From assembly GCA_965204415.1 (NCBI GenBank), contig CBDBEL010000003.1, positions 248,001 through 312,000 of the forward strand: a DNA stretch of 64,000 bases, written 5' to 3'. Below the pieces are notes generated by a model. That model saw only the letters and a program-made list of their open reading frames with translations. It was not told where the DNA came from and searched no databases. This DNA is from Aldehydirespirator sp965204415 (lineage in GTDB: Bacteria; Actinomycetota; Acidimicrobiia; Acidimicrobiales; Aldehydirespiratoraceae). Positions within the stretch are counted from its first letter, which is position 1, and each line of letters opens with the position of its first letter. The translations under genes were made by a program, and so were the position numbers. Of the stretch, positions 51,520 to 58,590 are shown one piece after another.

Positions 51520-51969
51520 GTGGGAGCGGACTCGGGCAACGAGTCATGGGCGTCGTCGCCTGCCACTCGCAAGTCGATGCAGGGCAACCGCAGCCGCGAC
51601 ACCAAGCCCGAGATGGCGGTGCGCTCTGCCGTGCATCGGCGCGGCATCAGGTTCCGGGTGTCGGCGCGGCCCCAGCCCGAGCTGGCCCGCACCGCCGATC
51701 TAGTCCTGCGCAAGACCCGCATCGCCGTCTTCGTCGACGGCTGCTTCTGGCACGGATGCCCCGACCACCACAGCCAGCCGGCGACCAACTCCCGGTATTG
51801 GGCCGACAAGATCGCACGCAACGTCGAACGCGACAGCGAAACCACCGCATACCTCCAGCAGACCGGCTGGACGGTGCTGCGCTTCTGGGAGCATGAGGAT
51901 CCCGAGGCCGTGGCCGACCAGGTCCAGCAAGCCGTGCAGGCGGCCCTGCTCGACCGGCAGGACGACTAG
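51520..51969 (+). CDS. vsr: Very-short-patch repair endonuclease Vsr
   Basis: 149 residues from GTG 51520 (the frame is open to 51457, but 149 matches the usual Vsr length). The family's hallmarks are all present: MQGNRSRDTKPEMAVRSAVHRRGIRFRV, then TADLVLRKTRIAVFVDGCFWHGCPDHH with the catalytic Asp and His, NSRYWADKIARNVERD, and GWTVLRFWEHED. Vsr nicks at T:G mismatches created by deamination of 5-methylcytosine. It normally accompanies a cytosine-5 methyltransferase such as Dcm, which is not found in this window. It follows the SLH protein by about 130 bp. Confidence 0.9.
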   Translation: MGADSGNESWASSPATRKSMQGNRSRDTKPEMAVRSAVHRRGIRFRVSARPQPELARTADLVLRKTRIAVFVDGCFWHGCPDHHSQPATNSRYWADKIARNVERDSETTAYLQQTGWTVLRFWEHEDPEAVADQVQQAVQAALLDRQDD

Positions 51970-52120
51970 AGCAGGCGCGGGATCTTCGGGCGAGACCGAT
52001 GACCCTGTCTGTCGACGGTGGTGCTCACACTCCGGCGACGGTGACGACGTTCAACTCGCCGCTGCGGCCCACTAGCTCGACCAGGTCCGCGCAGTCGCCT
52101 CCCAAGGTCGGGGCGAGCCA

Positions 52121-52150
52121 TTGCGTTGCATGTGACAAGGAAGTTAGCAT
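52121..52150 (+). promoter_or_regulatory. Promoter of a leaderless upstream ORF (MMPL gene)
   Basis: TTGCGT (52121-52126), an 18-bp spacer, then TAGCAT (52145-52150), followed by exactly six bases and an ATG at 52157. The same layout (TTGCGC, 18 bp, TAGAAT, 6 nt, ATG) occurs at 55069-55105. It implies transcription starting at the A of the ATG. Confidence 0.6.
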
Positions 52151-52156
52151 GTAACA

Positions 52157-52282
52157 ATGTGTTTATCACTCTGGTGTCGGGTGAGCGGTGGACACCCGTG
52201 CTGGCCAGAGTGGTCACCGCTGAACGGAGGCGGTCCGTCAGCGGCCCGCACCCGCTGCTCGCCTGCAACGGCAGAGGGTTGA
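52157..52282 (+). CDS. Leaderless 41-residue upstream ORF of the MMPL gene
   Basis: ATG 52157 to TGA 52282, beginning MCLSLWCRVSGGHP, with four Cys and four Trp among 41 residues. The stop is four bases before the exporter's ATG at 52287. The -10 box lies six bases before the ATG, so ribosomes would load directly on the 5' end and could carry translation into the exporter gene. In mycobacteria, Cys-containing leaderless upstream peptides act as attenuators; a similar sensing role here is only a suggestion. No protein function is claimed. Confidence 0.5.
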   Translation: MCLSLWCRVSGGHPCWPEWSPLNGGGPSAARTRCSPATAEG

Positions 52283-52286
52283 GCGC

Positions 52287-54755
52287 ATGTCGTGGATTCT
52301 CGACGGGCTGAGCCGGCTGGTCACCGCAAAGCCGGCCGCGACGCTCGTCATGGTTCTGGCAGTAACCGTAGGGCTCGGCTCGGGCATGACTCGCCTGGCG
52401 CCGCAAGCCGACACCACGGTCTTCTTGCCCGCGGACAGCGAGGTGGCCGCAGCCTCCGACACCATCGACACGCTGTTCGGCGGCATCGAGGAGACGGTCA
52501 CCGTGAGGCTGATCTTCCGGGGCGACACGCTCACGCCCGCCGGCCTCGCGCAGATCGACGCGACGGTGGGACAGGCCGTAGCCCACCCCAGAGTCGAGCC
52601 GCTACTAGCGCAGCAGCGTCCAGTCCTTGCCCCCACCCACCTGATAGGCGGACCGCTCGGCACCAGCGACTTCGCGTCGGCCACCCAGCGAGCCATCGAC
52701 GAGGCCGCAGCACAGGTCCCGGTGGACAGCCTGGTCGGCACCGACACCGACGGCAGCGGAGTGGCGCTCGCCAACATCCGGCTGATCACCGACGTTGACC
52801 GCGACGGCAACACCGACGACGACGCGGCCGCCCTGGAGCAAGCCGAACTCGCCATCGGTGACCTCGCCGCGGCGAGCCAGGGCCCGCTCGCCGCCACCGC
52901 CCTCTCACCCGCAGTCATCGCCGAAGAGTCATCGGCGGCCACCGGCTCGGAGATGCTGGTGCTGATCGGCTTGGCGCTGTTGGTGATCGCCGCGCTGCTG
53001 CTGGTGTTCACGCGCTCGCTGCTCGACCTGCTGTTGTCGCTGTTGGGCCTGGTGCTCACCGTGGTGTGGGTCATGGGTGCCCAGGGATGGCTCGGTCCCG
53101 AAGGCCTGGAGCTGATGGGCGCGCCGAACGCGATCACCACCATGGTGCCCATCATGTTGATCGGCCTGGTGGTGGACTACGCGATCCAGACGGTCGGGCT
53201 GTACCGGGAGCAGCGGACCGCGGGCTACGACGCCGCCACATCGACGCGTCTCGGGCTGAGAGCGGTGATCATCCCGCTGTCGCTGGCGGCGGTCACCACG
53301 ATCGTGTCGTTCCTCAGCAACCTCAGCTCCCCGATCCCAGCCAACGGCGACTTCGGCATCGCCGCAGGCGTGGGCGTGGCCGCCGGCCTGATCGTCATGC
53401 TCGTGCTGCTGTCCGCGGCGCGGGCGCTTCATGATCGCAGGCGCGAAGCCGGCGGCAAGCTGAAGCCGCCACGTCCGATCTCAGGCTCCATACCGGGAGT
53501 CGGCCGCGCCGTGGAGGCGCTGGGAGGCCAACTCGCCCGCCGGCCCGCACCGTACCTCGTGGTCGTCGGGCTGGTCACCGTGTTGTTGGGGTTCGCCTCG
53601 ACTCGCATCGAGACAGTCTTCGACTCCAGTGACTTCCTGCCCTCCGGCGGTGACGCGCTGCGCAGCATCCAGACGCTCGATGCTGCCTTCGGCGGCTCGA
53701 CCGAAACGGTGCAGGTGCTGATCGAGGCCGAGATCACCGACGATCGCTCAGTGCGCAACATCCTTGACTTCACTGCCGCGTTCGACGACGACCTGCGCAG
53801 ACCCGAAGGGGTCGTCGGCGGCCTCCAGTCCTCTTTGGGGTCGCTGTTGCTGGACTGGATCTCCGACGACGGCACCACCGGCGACAGCTACGACCCCGAA
53901 CTGGTCGCGCTAGCCGCGGCAGCCAACGACTTCCGCCTCAACCCCGCACAAGCCCAGGCCGTCATCGACCGGCTCAAGCGGGTGGACCCCGTCGGTTTCG
54001 CGCGGGTCGCGGTGGACGACCCGGACGGGCCCGACGCCTTGCTCCTTCAATTCGAGGCCCTCACCGGGGATCGGGAGCGGGCCGAACGCATGGTGGCCGA
54101 CATCGACGGGCTGTGGTACGGCGACGACGAACAACTGGCCATCACCTCCAGCGAGGTCATGAGCATCGAGGTGGTCAACGCCATGACCGGCAGCCAGACA
54201 GCCTCCATCATGACAACAATCCTGGCTGCTCTGATCATCCTGACGCTGTTCTTCTGGATCACCAAGGGCCGACCCTCCCACGGCTTCATCGCGGTCGGCC
54301 CCGTTGTGCTGGTGCTGATCTGGGTGCTGGGGACGATGGCGCTGCTGGACATCCCCTACAACGTCATCACTGCGATGATCACCGCGCTCTCCATCGGCAT
54401 CGGCGTGGACTACACGATCCACGTCATCCACCGCTACGACGAGGAGTTCTTCCGCTCCAGGGACCCGGAGGCGGCGGCGCGCCGCACCCTGGCCACCACC
54501 GGATCGGCGCTGCTGGGCTCAGCGCTGACGACCGCGCTGGGATTCGGCGTGCTGATGATGTCGTCGCTGCCGCCGTTCCAGCAGTTCGGGATAGTCACCG
54601 CGATCACGATCTCGTACGCGTTGATCGCCGCGATCGTGGTCGTGCCACCGTCAATGATCCTGTGGGCCGCGTACCAGAATCACCGGCTGCGCGCTGCCGC
54701 GGCCCTCGCCGGGCAGCAGCTCGTCGAAGCCGAGCCACACCCTTCTGACAGTTGA
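52287..54755 (+). CDS. MMPL/RND-family membrane exporter
   Basis: An 822-residue RND-superfamily protein with the two-fold MMPL layout: TM1 (AATLVMVLAVTVGLGSG), a large outer loop, then five helices (MLVLIGLALLVIAALLLVF, LLLSLLGLVLTVVWVMG, TTMVPIMLIGLVVDYAIQTVG and on). The second half repeats it: TM7 (YLVVVGLVTVLLGFAST), a loop, and IMTTILAALIILTLFFW...ITALSIGIGVDYTIHVIHRY. The conserved (G)VDYxI in TM4 and TM10 carries the Asp-Tyr proton-relay positions. MMPL proteins export lipids or hydrophobic compounds or take part in envelope building; the substrate is unknown here. The gene is complete and preceded by a leaderless ORF. Confidence 0.88.
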   Translation: MSWILDGLSRLVTAKPAATLVMVLAVTVGLGSGMTRLAPQADTTVFLPADSEVAAASDTIDTLFGGIEETVTVRLIFRGDTLTPAGLAQIDATVGQAVAHPRVEPLLAQQRPVLAPTHLIGGPLGTSDFASATQRAIDEAAAQVPVDSLVGTDTDGSGVALANIRLITDVDRDGNTDDDAAALEQAELAIGDLAAASQGPLAATALSPAVIAEESSAATGSEMLVLIGLALLVIAALLLVFTRSLLDLLLSLLGLVLTVVWVMGAQGWLGPEGLELMGAPNAITTMVPIMLIGLVVDYAIQTVGLYREQRTAGYDAATSTRLGLRAVIIPLSLAAVTTIVSFLSNLSSPIPANGDFGIAAGVGVAAGLIVMLVLLSAARALHDRRREAGGKLKPPRPISGSIPGVGRAVEALGGQLARRPAPYLVVVGLVTVLLGFASTRIETVFDSSDFLPSGGDALRSIQTLDAAFGGSTETVQVLIEAEITDDRSVRNILDFTAAFDDDLRRPEGVVGGLQSSLGSLLLDWISDDGTTGDSYDPELVALAAAANDFRLNPAQAQAVIDRLKRVDPVGFARVAVDDPDGPDALLLQFEALTGDRERAERMVADIDGLWYGDDEQLAITSSEVMSIEVVNAMTGSQTASIMTTILAALIILTLFFWITKGRPSHGFIAVGPVVLVLIWVLGTMALLDIPYNVITAMITALSIGIGVDYTIHVIHRYDEEFFRSRDPEAAARRTLATTGSALLGSALTTALGFGVLMMSSLPPFQQFGIVTAITISYALIAAIVVVPPSMILWAAYQNHRLRAAAALAGQQLVEAEPHPSDS

Positions 54756-54815
54756 TGTAATGACCGTGGACCGCACCGCGCTCCGAGGATCGGTCTGGGG
54801 CGGTCATCAGCGGGG

Positions 54816-54943
54816 CTTAGAGGCCGAGCGGATAGGCGGGACGACGCGGCCCATACGGCGCGAGGCCGTGGCCCGAGCGGCCCGTGAGCGCAGCGAACAA
54901 GAGCGGGAGTGACTCCGCTGCGACGCGACAGGTTCTCGCCTAT
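54816..54943. repeat. 128-bp dispersed repeat, copy 2
   Basis: The second copy of the 47095-47222 repeat, same length and orientation, 60 bp after the MMPL stop. The frame ending REAVARAARERSEQERE-TGA is preserved here too. Apart from this repeat, the following promoter and a short upstream ORF, the stretch 54756-55335 has no gene I can support. Confidence 0.75.
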
Positions 54944-55068
54944 CCGCGTGGCCCCTTGGGCGCGGGCGGTCTGGCTAGTAACGTCGCATCGCCTTCGAGA
55001 GCACCCTTGCCTGCCTGTAACGATGGCATCAGATTCAATAGTGGGCAATATTCTAGCTGGAGTAAGCC

Positions 55069-55098
55069 TTGCGCGTTCTGCCACGATGGCGCTAGAAT
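55069..55098 (+). promoter_or_regulatory. Promoter of a leaderless upstream ORF (PfkB gene)
   Basis: TTGCGC (55069-55074), 18 bp, then TAGAAT (55093-55098), six bases and ATG 55105. The layout and the downstream ATGTGTTTA match the promoter at 52121-52157, suggesting a shared promoter class. Confidence 0.6.
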
Positions 55099-55104
55099 GA
55101 AACG

Positions 55105-55188
55105 ATGTGTTTAGATCGCCGGCGCGGGGCGAGTGGCGGGCGGGCGTGGGCTGGCCTGTCGTGCGAGCGGATAGGCACCCGGCGGTGA
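55105..55188 (+). CDS. Leaderless 27-residue upstream ORF before the PfkB gene
   Basis: ATG 55105 to TGA 55188, starting MCLDRRRGASGG, very Arg/Gly-rich and containing two Cys. The first nine bases (ATGTGTTTA) are identical to those of the upstream ORF at 52157, and both follow a -10 box by six bases. It ends 147 bp before the kinase start, so any effect on the kinase would act through the leader RNA. It may be regulatory rather than a functional protein. Confidence 0.4.
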   Translation: MCLDRRRGASGGRAWAGLSCERIGTRR

Positions 55189-55335
55189 CAGCTTCATCCT
55201 CATCTTGCGGAGGTTGCTCGGGGGCGCACCGGCCTACTCATTGTTGCCTTGAGCCGGTGTTGATGTTGTTCGGTTGTTCGCGGAGACCAGTGCTCCAATA
55301 GGCAGGACTTTCAGATTGTGAAAGGTGGAGGGCAA

Positions 55336-56370
55336 GTGAGTAAGGCGCGTGATGTCATCGCGGTCGGGGAGGCAGGGCTCAGGCTCATGCCCGCCCCGGG
55401 GTCGAGACTCGAGAACGCGACATGCTTCGAGATGGACGTCGTGGGAGCCGAGGCCAATGTCGCAGCGAACCTAGCTCGGCTGGGACGTCGTGTCGGCTGG
55501 GTGAGTTCGCTCCCAGACACTGTGCTCGGCTCGCGCGTTGAAGGGGCTATCCGGGCTCACGGTGTGGATACCTCCGGGGTTGTGTGGATGACAGGCAAGC
55601 GGGTCGCGCTGCACTACTGCGACAGCGACCGAACTCGTAGTGGCCGAGGCTGTGGGGGCGCCGTTCTGTGTGACCGGGCCGATTCAGCCTATTGCTACCT
55701 GACGCCGGACCAGATCGACTGGAGCCATCTGCTGGACACGCGCTGGCTCCATGTGACCTGCAACGCTATGGCAGCTTCGGCCCTGGTCCGCACCGTTGTC
55801 GGGCACGCGGTGGAGGCCGCTTGCGCCGCCGGCGTGTCCGTGAGCCTCGATGTCAATTGCCGCGCGACCCAATGGACGGCCCAAGATGTACAGGCGACGG
55901 TCGTGCCACTGCTGGGCGAGGTGGACCTGCTGTTCTGCGCCGCACGCGACGCGCGAAGAGCGTTCGGGCTGGCCGGTCCCGACGAAGAAGTGCTGGACGG
56001 CCTCGCCGCCCTCACCTCTGCCGACAAGATCGTGATGTCCGTGGGCGCCAGCGGCTTGATTGCCCGGTCTGGCTCGCAGCGGTTCTGTCAGGGCGGGGAG
56101 ACGGTAGTCCCGGTCGACCGGGCGGGTACCGGCGACGCTCTCGCCACCGGGGTCCTGCATGGCTTGCTCGACGGCGACTTCCCCCGGGGGCTCGCCTACG
56201 GACAGGCCCTCACGGCTCTCTCGCGGTCGCGGCGAGGCGCGCAGGTTGTGGTCACTGCTGAAGAACTCGACCGACTCGTGGAGCACGGATGTGTGAACGG
56301 CCGACCGTTCGATCTGACCGCAGCGGGCTCTGATCTCAGCCGACCGTCGGAGCCGTCAATCCTGGTCTAA
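55336..56370 (+). CDS. PfkB-family sugar kinase (KdgK-like)
   Basis: 344 residues from GTG 55336, chosen for its GTGGAGG ribosome site; GTG 55318 is the longer option. PfkB/ribokinase hallmarks: EMDVVGAEANVAANLARLGRRVGWVSSLPDTVLG (substrate-binding G-x-x-N-x-A region), SLDVNCRATQW, and the C-terminal anion-hole/catalytic motif VDRAGTGDALATGVLHGLL with the catalytic Asp. The overall pattern is closest to 2-keto-3-deoxygluconate kinases, so phosphorylation of a keto-deoxy acid or another sugar is likely; the exact substrate is not determinable. It ends 15 bp inside the convergent LysR gene, whose regulator may respond to the same sugar pathway. Confidence 0.83.
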   Translation: MSKARDVIAVGEAGLRLMPAPGSRLENATCFEMDVVGAEANVAANLARLGRRVGWVSSLPDTVLGSRVEGAIRAHGVDTSGVVWMTGKRVALHYCDSDRTRSGRGCGGAVLCDRADSAYCYLTPDQIDWSHLLDTRWLHVTCNAMAASALVRTVVGHAVEAACAAGVSVSLDVNCRATQWTAQDVQATVVPLLGEVDLLFCAARDARRAFGLAGPDEEVLDGLAALTSADKIVMSVGASGLIARSGSQRFCQGGETVVPVDRAGTGDALATGVLHGLLDGDFPRGLAYGQALTALSRSRRGAQVVVTAEELDRLVEHGCVNGRPFDLTAAGSDLSRPSEPSILV

Positions 56371-57270
56371 GAGGTTCCCGGGAGCTAGGGCCTCTAGGAG
56401 TCTGACCTTCAGAGCGCTCACGAGCGCGTCCTCCTCTGCGCCATCCCGGGACCGCAGGGCGGTCACCGTAGAAGGCAGGCTCATCGGGTCGATGCCGGTC
56501 CAGGGCCTCATTCGTTCCGTGACGTTGGAGGTGTTGAGGATCCCCACGCCCAGGCCGGACTCTATGGCACGCTGCACACCACGAATGTCGGCCCACTGCA
56601 GCGCGACCCTGTAGGGGCGGGCGGCCGCGTCCAGCAGCTCGGTCAGACATGGGTCGTACAAGCCGTGCGGCCCGAAGGAGATCAGCGGTACGGGGTCGGC
56701 ATCGTCGAAGTCAGCTGCGAGTCCCTGAACAGCGTGGAGCTGCTCGCGCCGCCCAAGCTCGTCGGTTGGGCGAACATTGCCGTCGACAGCAACCAGTTGA
56801 ACGAGCGCCAAGTCGATCTCGCCGTTATCGAGCATCTCGCTGAGGGCTTCCGGCCATTGTGCGGAGATTGCCAATTCGATCTCGGGATGAGTCCGCATGA
56901 ACCGCGCTGCGACCTCGGCCAGATCACTCGGCACGAGGTCTCGGTTGCACCCCAGGTAGATCACACCACGCAGCTCGCTGCGTTGCATGTCGTCGACGGC
57001 GCGGTCGTGGGCTTCGACGATGAACTCAGCGTGCGCGAGCAGATCCCGTCCGTGCTCGGTGAGGTTGAGCGAATGCCCGTCCCGTCTGATCAGGCTCATT
57101 CCGAGCCGCTCCTCGAGGCGGCGGATCTTGAGACTCACCGCCGGCTGGGTGACCCCAAGTTCCCGGGCAGCGGCACTGAACCCACCTCGGGCCACTACCA
57201 CGCGAAAGGCGCGCAGTGATTCGGTGTCGAGGATGAACTTGCGTCCAGGTGCGCGTGCCGCGTCGCTCAC
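56356..57270 (-). CDS. LysR-family transcriptional regulator
   Basis: A 304-residue LysR regulator. The N-terminal winged helix (LRAFRVVVARGGFSAAARELGVTQPAVSLKIRRLEERLG, about 18-58) and RRDGHSLNLTEHGRDLLAHA are canonical. A linker helix is followed by a substrate-binding domain of the periplasmic-binding type (GVIYLGCNRDLVPSDLAEVAARF, then PLISFGPHGLYDPC). LysR proteins bind promoter DNA as tetramers and change conformation with a small effector. It is convergent with the PfkB kinase, overlapping at the 3' ends, and divergent from the Tad promoter region, so its target is uncertain. Complete. Confidence 0.9.
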   Translation of the reverse strand: MSDAARAPGRKFILDTESLRAFRVVVARGGFSAAARELGVTQPAVSLKIRRLEERLGMSLIRRDGHSLNLTEHGRDLLAHAEFIVEAHDRAVDDMQRSELRGVIYLGCNRDLVPSDLAEVAARFMRTHPEIELAISAQWPEALSEMLDNGEIDLALVQLVAVDGNVRPTDELGRREQLHAVQGLAADFDDADPVPLISFGPHGLYDPCLTELLDAAARPYRVALQWADIRGVQRAIESGLGVGILNTSNVTERMRPWTGIDPMSLPSTVTALRSRDGAEEDALVSALKVRLLEALAPGNLLDQD

Positions 57271-57554
57271 GGTGCCACGCTACTCGCTTCGCGCCGCACG
57301 GGACGAGGACCATCACAGAACACACAAATCAGATACTGCATTCGTTGCTTTCGCTCCTGCCTCAGTCGGGAGCGTCTCAGTATAACAGAACCTATGGGCT
57401 CACGTCTGGAAGCCCATCTCGGATGGAGCCCGGCTGGGGGGTGTGGCGGCCCAGGGCGCGACTGTTCCCTGTCATCGTCTGGTGCACCGGTTGGGACTTC
57501 TCGGCGCTGTCAGGCACCCAAGAGCCACCACGTCGATATTTGCAAAAGTTAGAT

Positions 57555-57588
57555 TTGACAGATATAAGCTAACATGCTGTAATGTTAG
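57555..57588 (+). promoter_or_regulatory. Strong sigma-70-type promoter of the Tad operon with inverted repeat
   Basis: TTGACA (57555-57560), an exact 17-bp spacer and TGTAAT (57578-57583) form a near-consensus promoter 150 bp before cpaB. CTAACAT (57569-57575) and ATGTTAG (57582-57588) are perfect inverted halves straddling the -10, a likely repressor site. The gap from 57271 to 57554 shows no gene. Confidence 0.75.
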
Positions 57589-57664
57589 AGGGCCCCAGGC
57601 TTATAGACCCCTGGCCGACGGCAAGCCCACGAGGACCACAGGGCACGGAAGGTGACCCAACCAC

Positions 57665-57742
57665 ATGACTACCAACCCACAGCTCGGCGCTCCACCGCAC
57701 GCCTCCCGTGCCGGTTGTAGCGAAGAACCCGACCCATGTTGA
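57665..57742 (+). CDS. 25-residue upstream ORF overlapping the cpaB start
   Basis: ATG 57665 (MTTNPQLGAPPHASRAG) to TGA 57742, with GGAAGGTG about 10 nt upstream. Its stop lies just inside the cpaB gene, whose own ATG 57736 has only a weak ribosome site, so reinitiation from this ORF could drive CpaB synthesis. The peptide ends DPC. A regulatory rather than structural role is inferred from the overlap alone. Confidence 0.4.
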   Translation: MTTNPQLGAPPHASRAGCSEEPDPC

Positions 57743-58590
57743 ACTCTACCTCGACACAGTCACGCCTACGCCGTGACCGAGCACGTCCGCCCGTTACTCC
57801 TCCAAACCCGCGGCGCCCGGTTGCATCGCTCCGTGCACAGCGAACACCCCGGCGGTCCGGGTTGCTGATTCTTGGACTGGTGCTCGTGTTGGGTTCTGGA
57901 TTCGGCTCCTGGTTCCTCCTGCAAAGCGTCGACCAGCGCTCAAATTACCTCATGACGACTCGAACCATCGAGCGCTGGGATGTGGCCGATGCCGGAGACT
58001 TCGTCGTCGTCGAAGCAAACGTGGGCGCCGCTTCTGCCCTAACCGGCGACCAGAGTGGCAGTGTGCTCGGAAAGTGGGCGACCGGTCGGATCCCCGCCGG
58101 AACGCTCGTCACCGAGGGCCTATTCGAGACCCCGCCCCTGTCGAGCGAGTTCGAAGCGGAGAGGATGCTCATCCAGGTCAGGCTGCCGGCCGAGGAGGCA
58201 CCGTTCGGCGTCCTGAACACGGGTGACACGATCGCCCTGCTCGGCCGGGAGTCGCTCGGCCAGGGAGCCGCTGTAAGCCCTCTGGCTCTCTTCGGCGTTC
58301 TCACCCTGGAGTTCGTCAGCGGCGACGACATCTACTATGTCGTGAGCCCTGAACAAGCCCTCGACATCAAGACCATCGTCGACCGCTACCAGCAGTCTGC
58401 GGACCGAGTGATGGTGAAGCTCGGCTTGAACCTCTCCGCCAATGATCTGGCTGAAGCGTTGGAGGAGTTGACGATCGACGAGTTGCAACGGCAAGTCGTC
58501 GACGATCTGCCCGCTCCCGCCGACCCCTCACAGGAAGCCGACGGTGCACTCGCGGAGCGGTCGGGCCCTGAGCCTGCTGGAGACCAGTGA
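57736..58590 (+). CDS. cpaB: CpaB/RcpC-like Tad pilus assembly protein (SAF domain)
   Basis: 284 residues. A basic, Pro-rich cytoplasmic N-terminus (1-45), one membrane helix (SGLLILGLVLVLGSGFGSWFL), then an extracytoplasmic SAF-like domain: TRTIERWDVADAGDFVVVEANVG and KWATGRIPAGTLVTEGLFE, as in CpaB/RcpC. The later part (LIQVRLPAEEAPFGVLNTGDTIALLG, then VSPEQALDIKTIV) also matches that family, whose members help assemble or anchor Tad/Flp pili in the envelope. An acidic helical tail follows. It is the first gene of the Tad operon, and its end overlaps the next gene by 47 nt. Confidence 0.8.
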   Translation: MLNSTSTQSRLRRDRARPPVTPPNPRRPVASLRAQRTPRRSGLLILGLVLVLGSGFGSWFLLQSVDQRSNYLMTTRTIERWDVADAGDFVVVEANVGAASALTGDQSGSVLGKWATGRIPAGTLVTEGLFETPPLSSEFEAERMLIQVRLPAEEAPFGVLNTGDTIALLGRESLGQGAAVSPLALFGVLTLEFVSGDDIYYVVSPEQALDIKTIVDRYQQSADRVMVKLGLNLSANDLAEALEELTIDELQRQVVDDLPAPADPSQEADGALAERSGPEPAGDQ

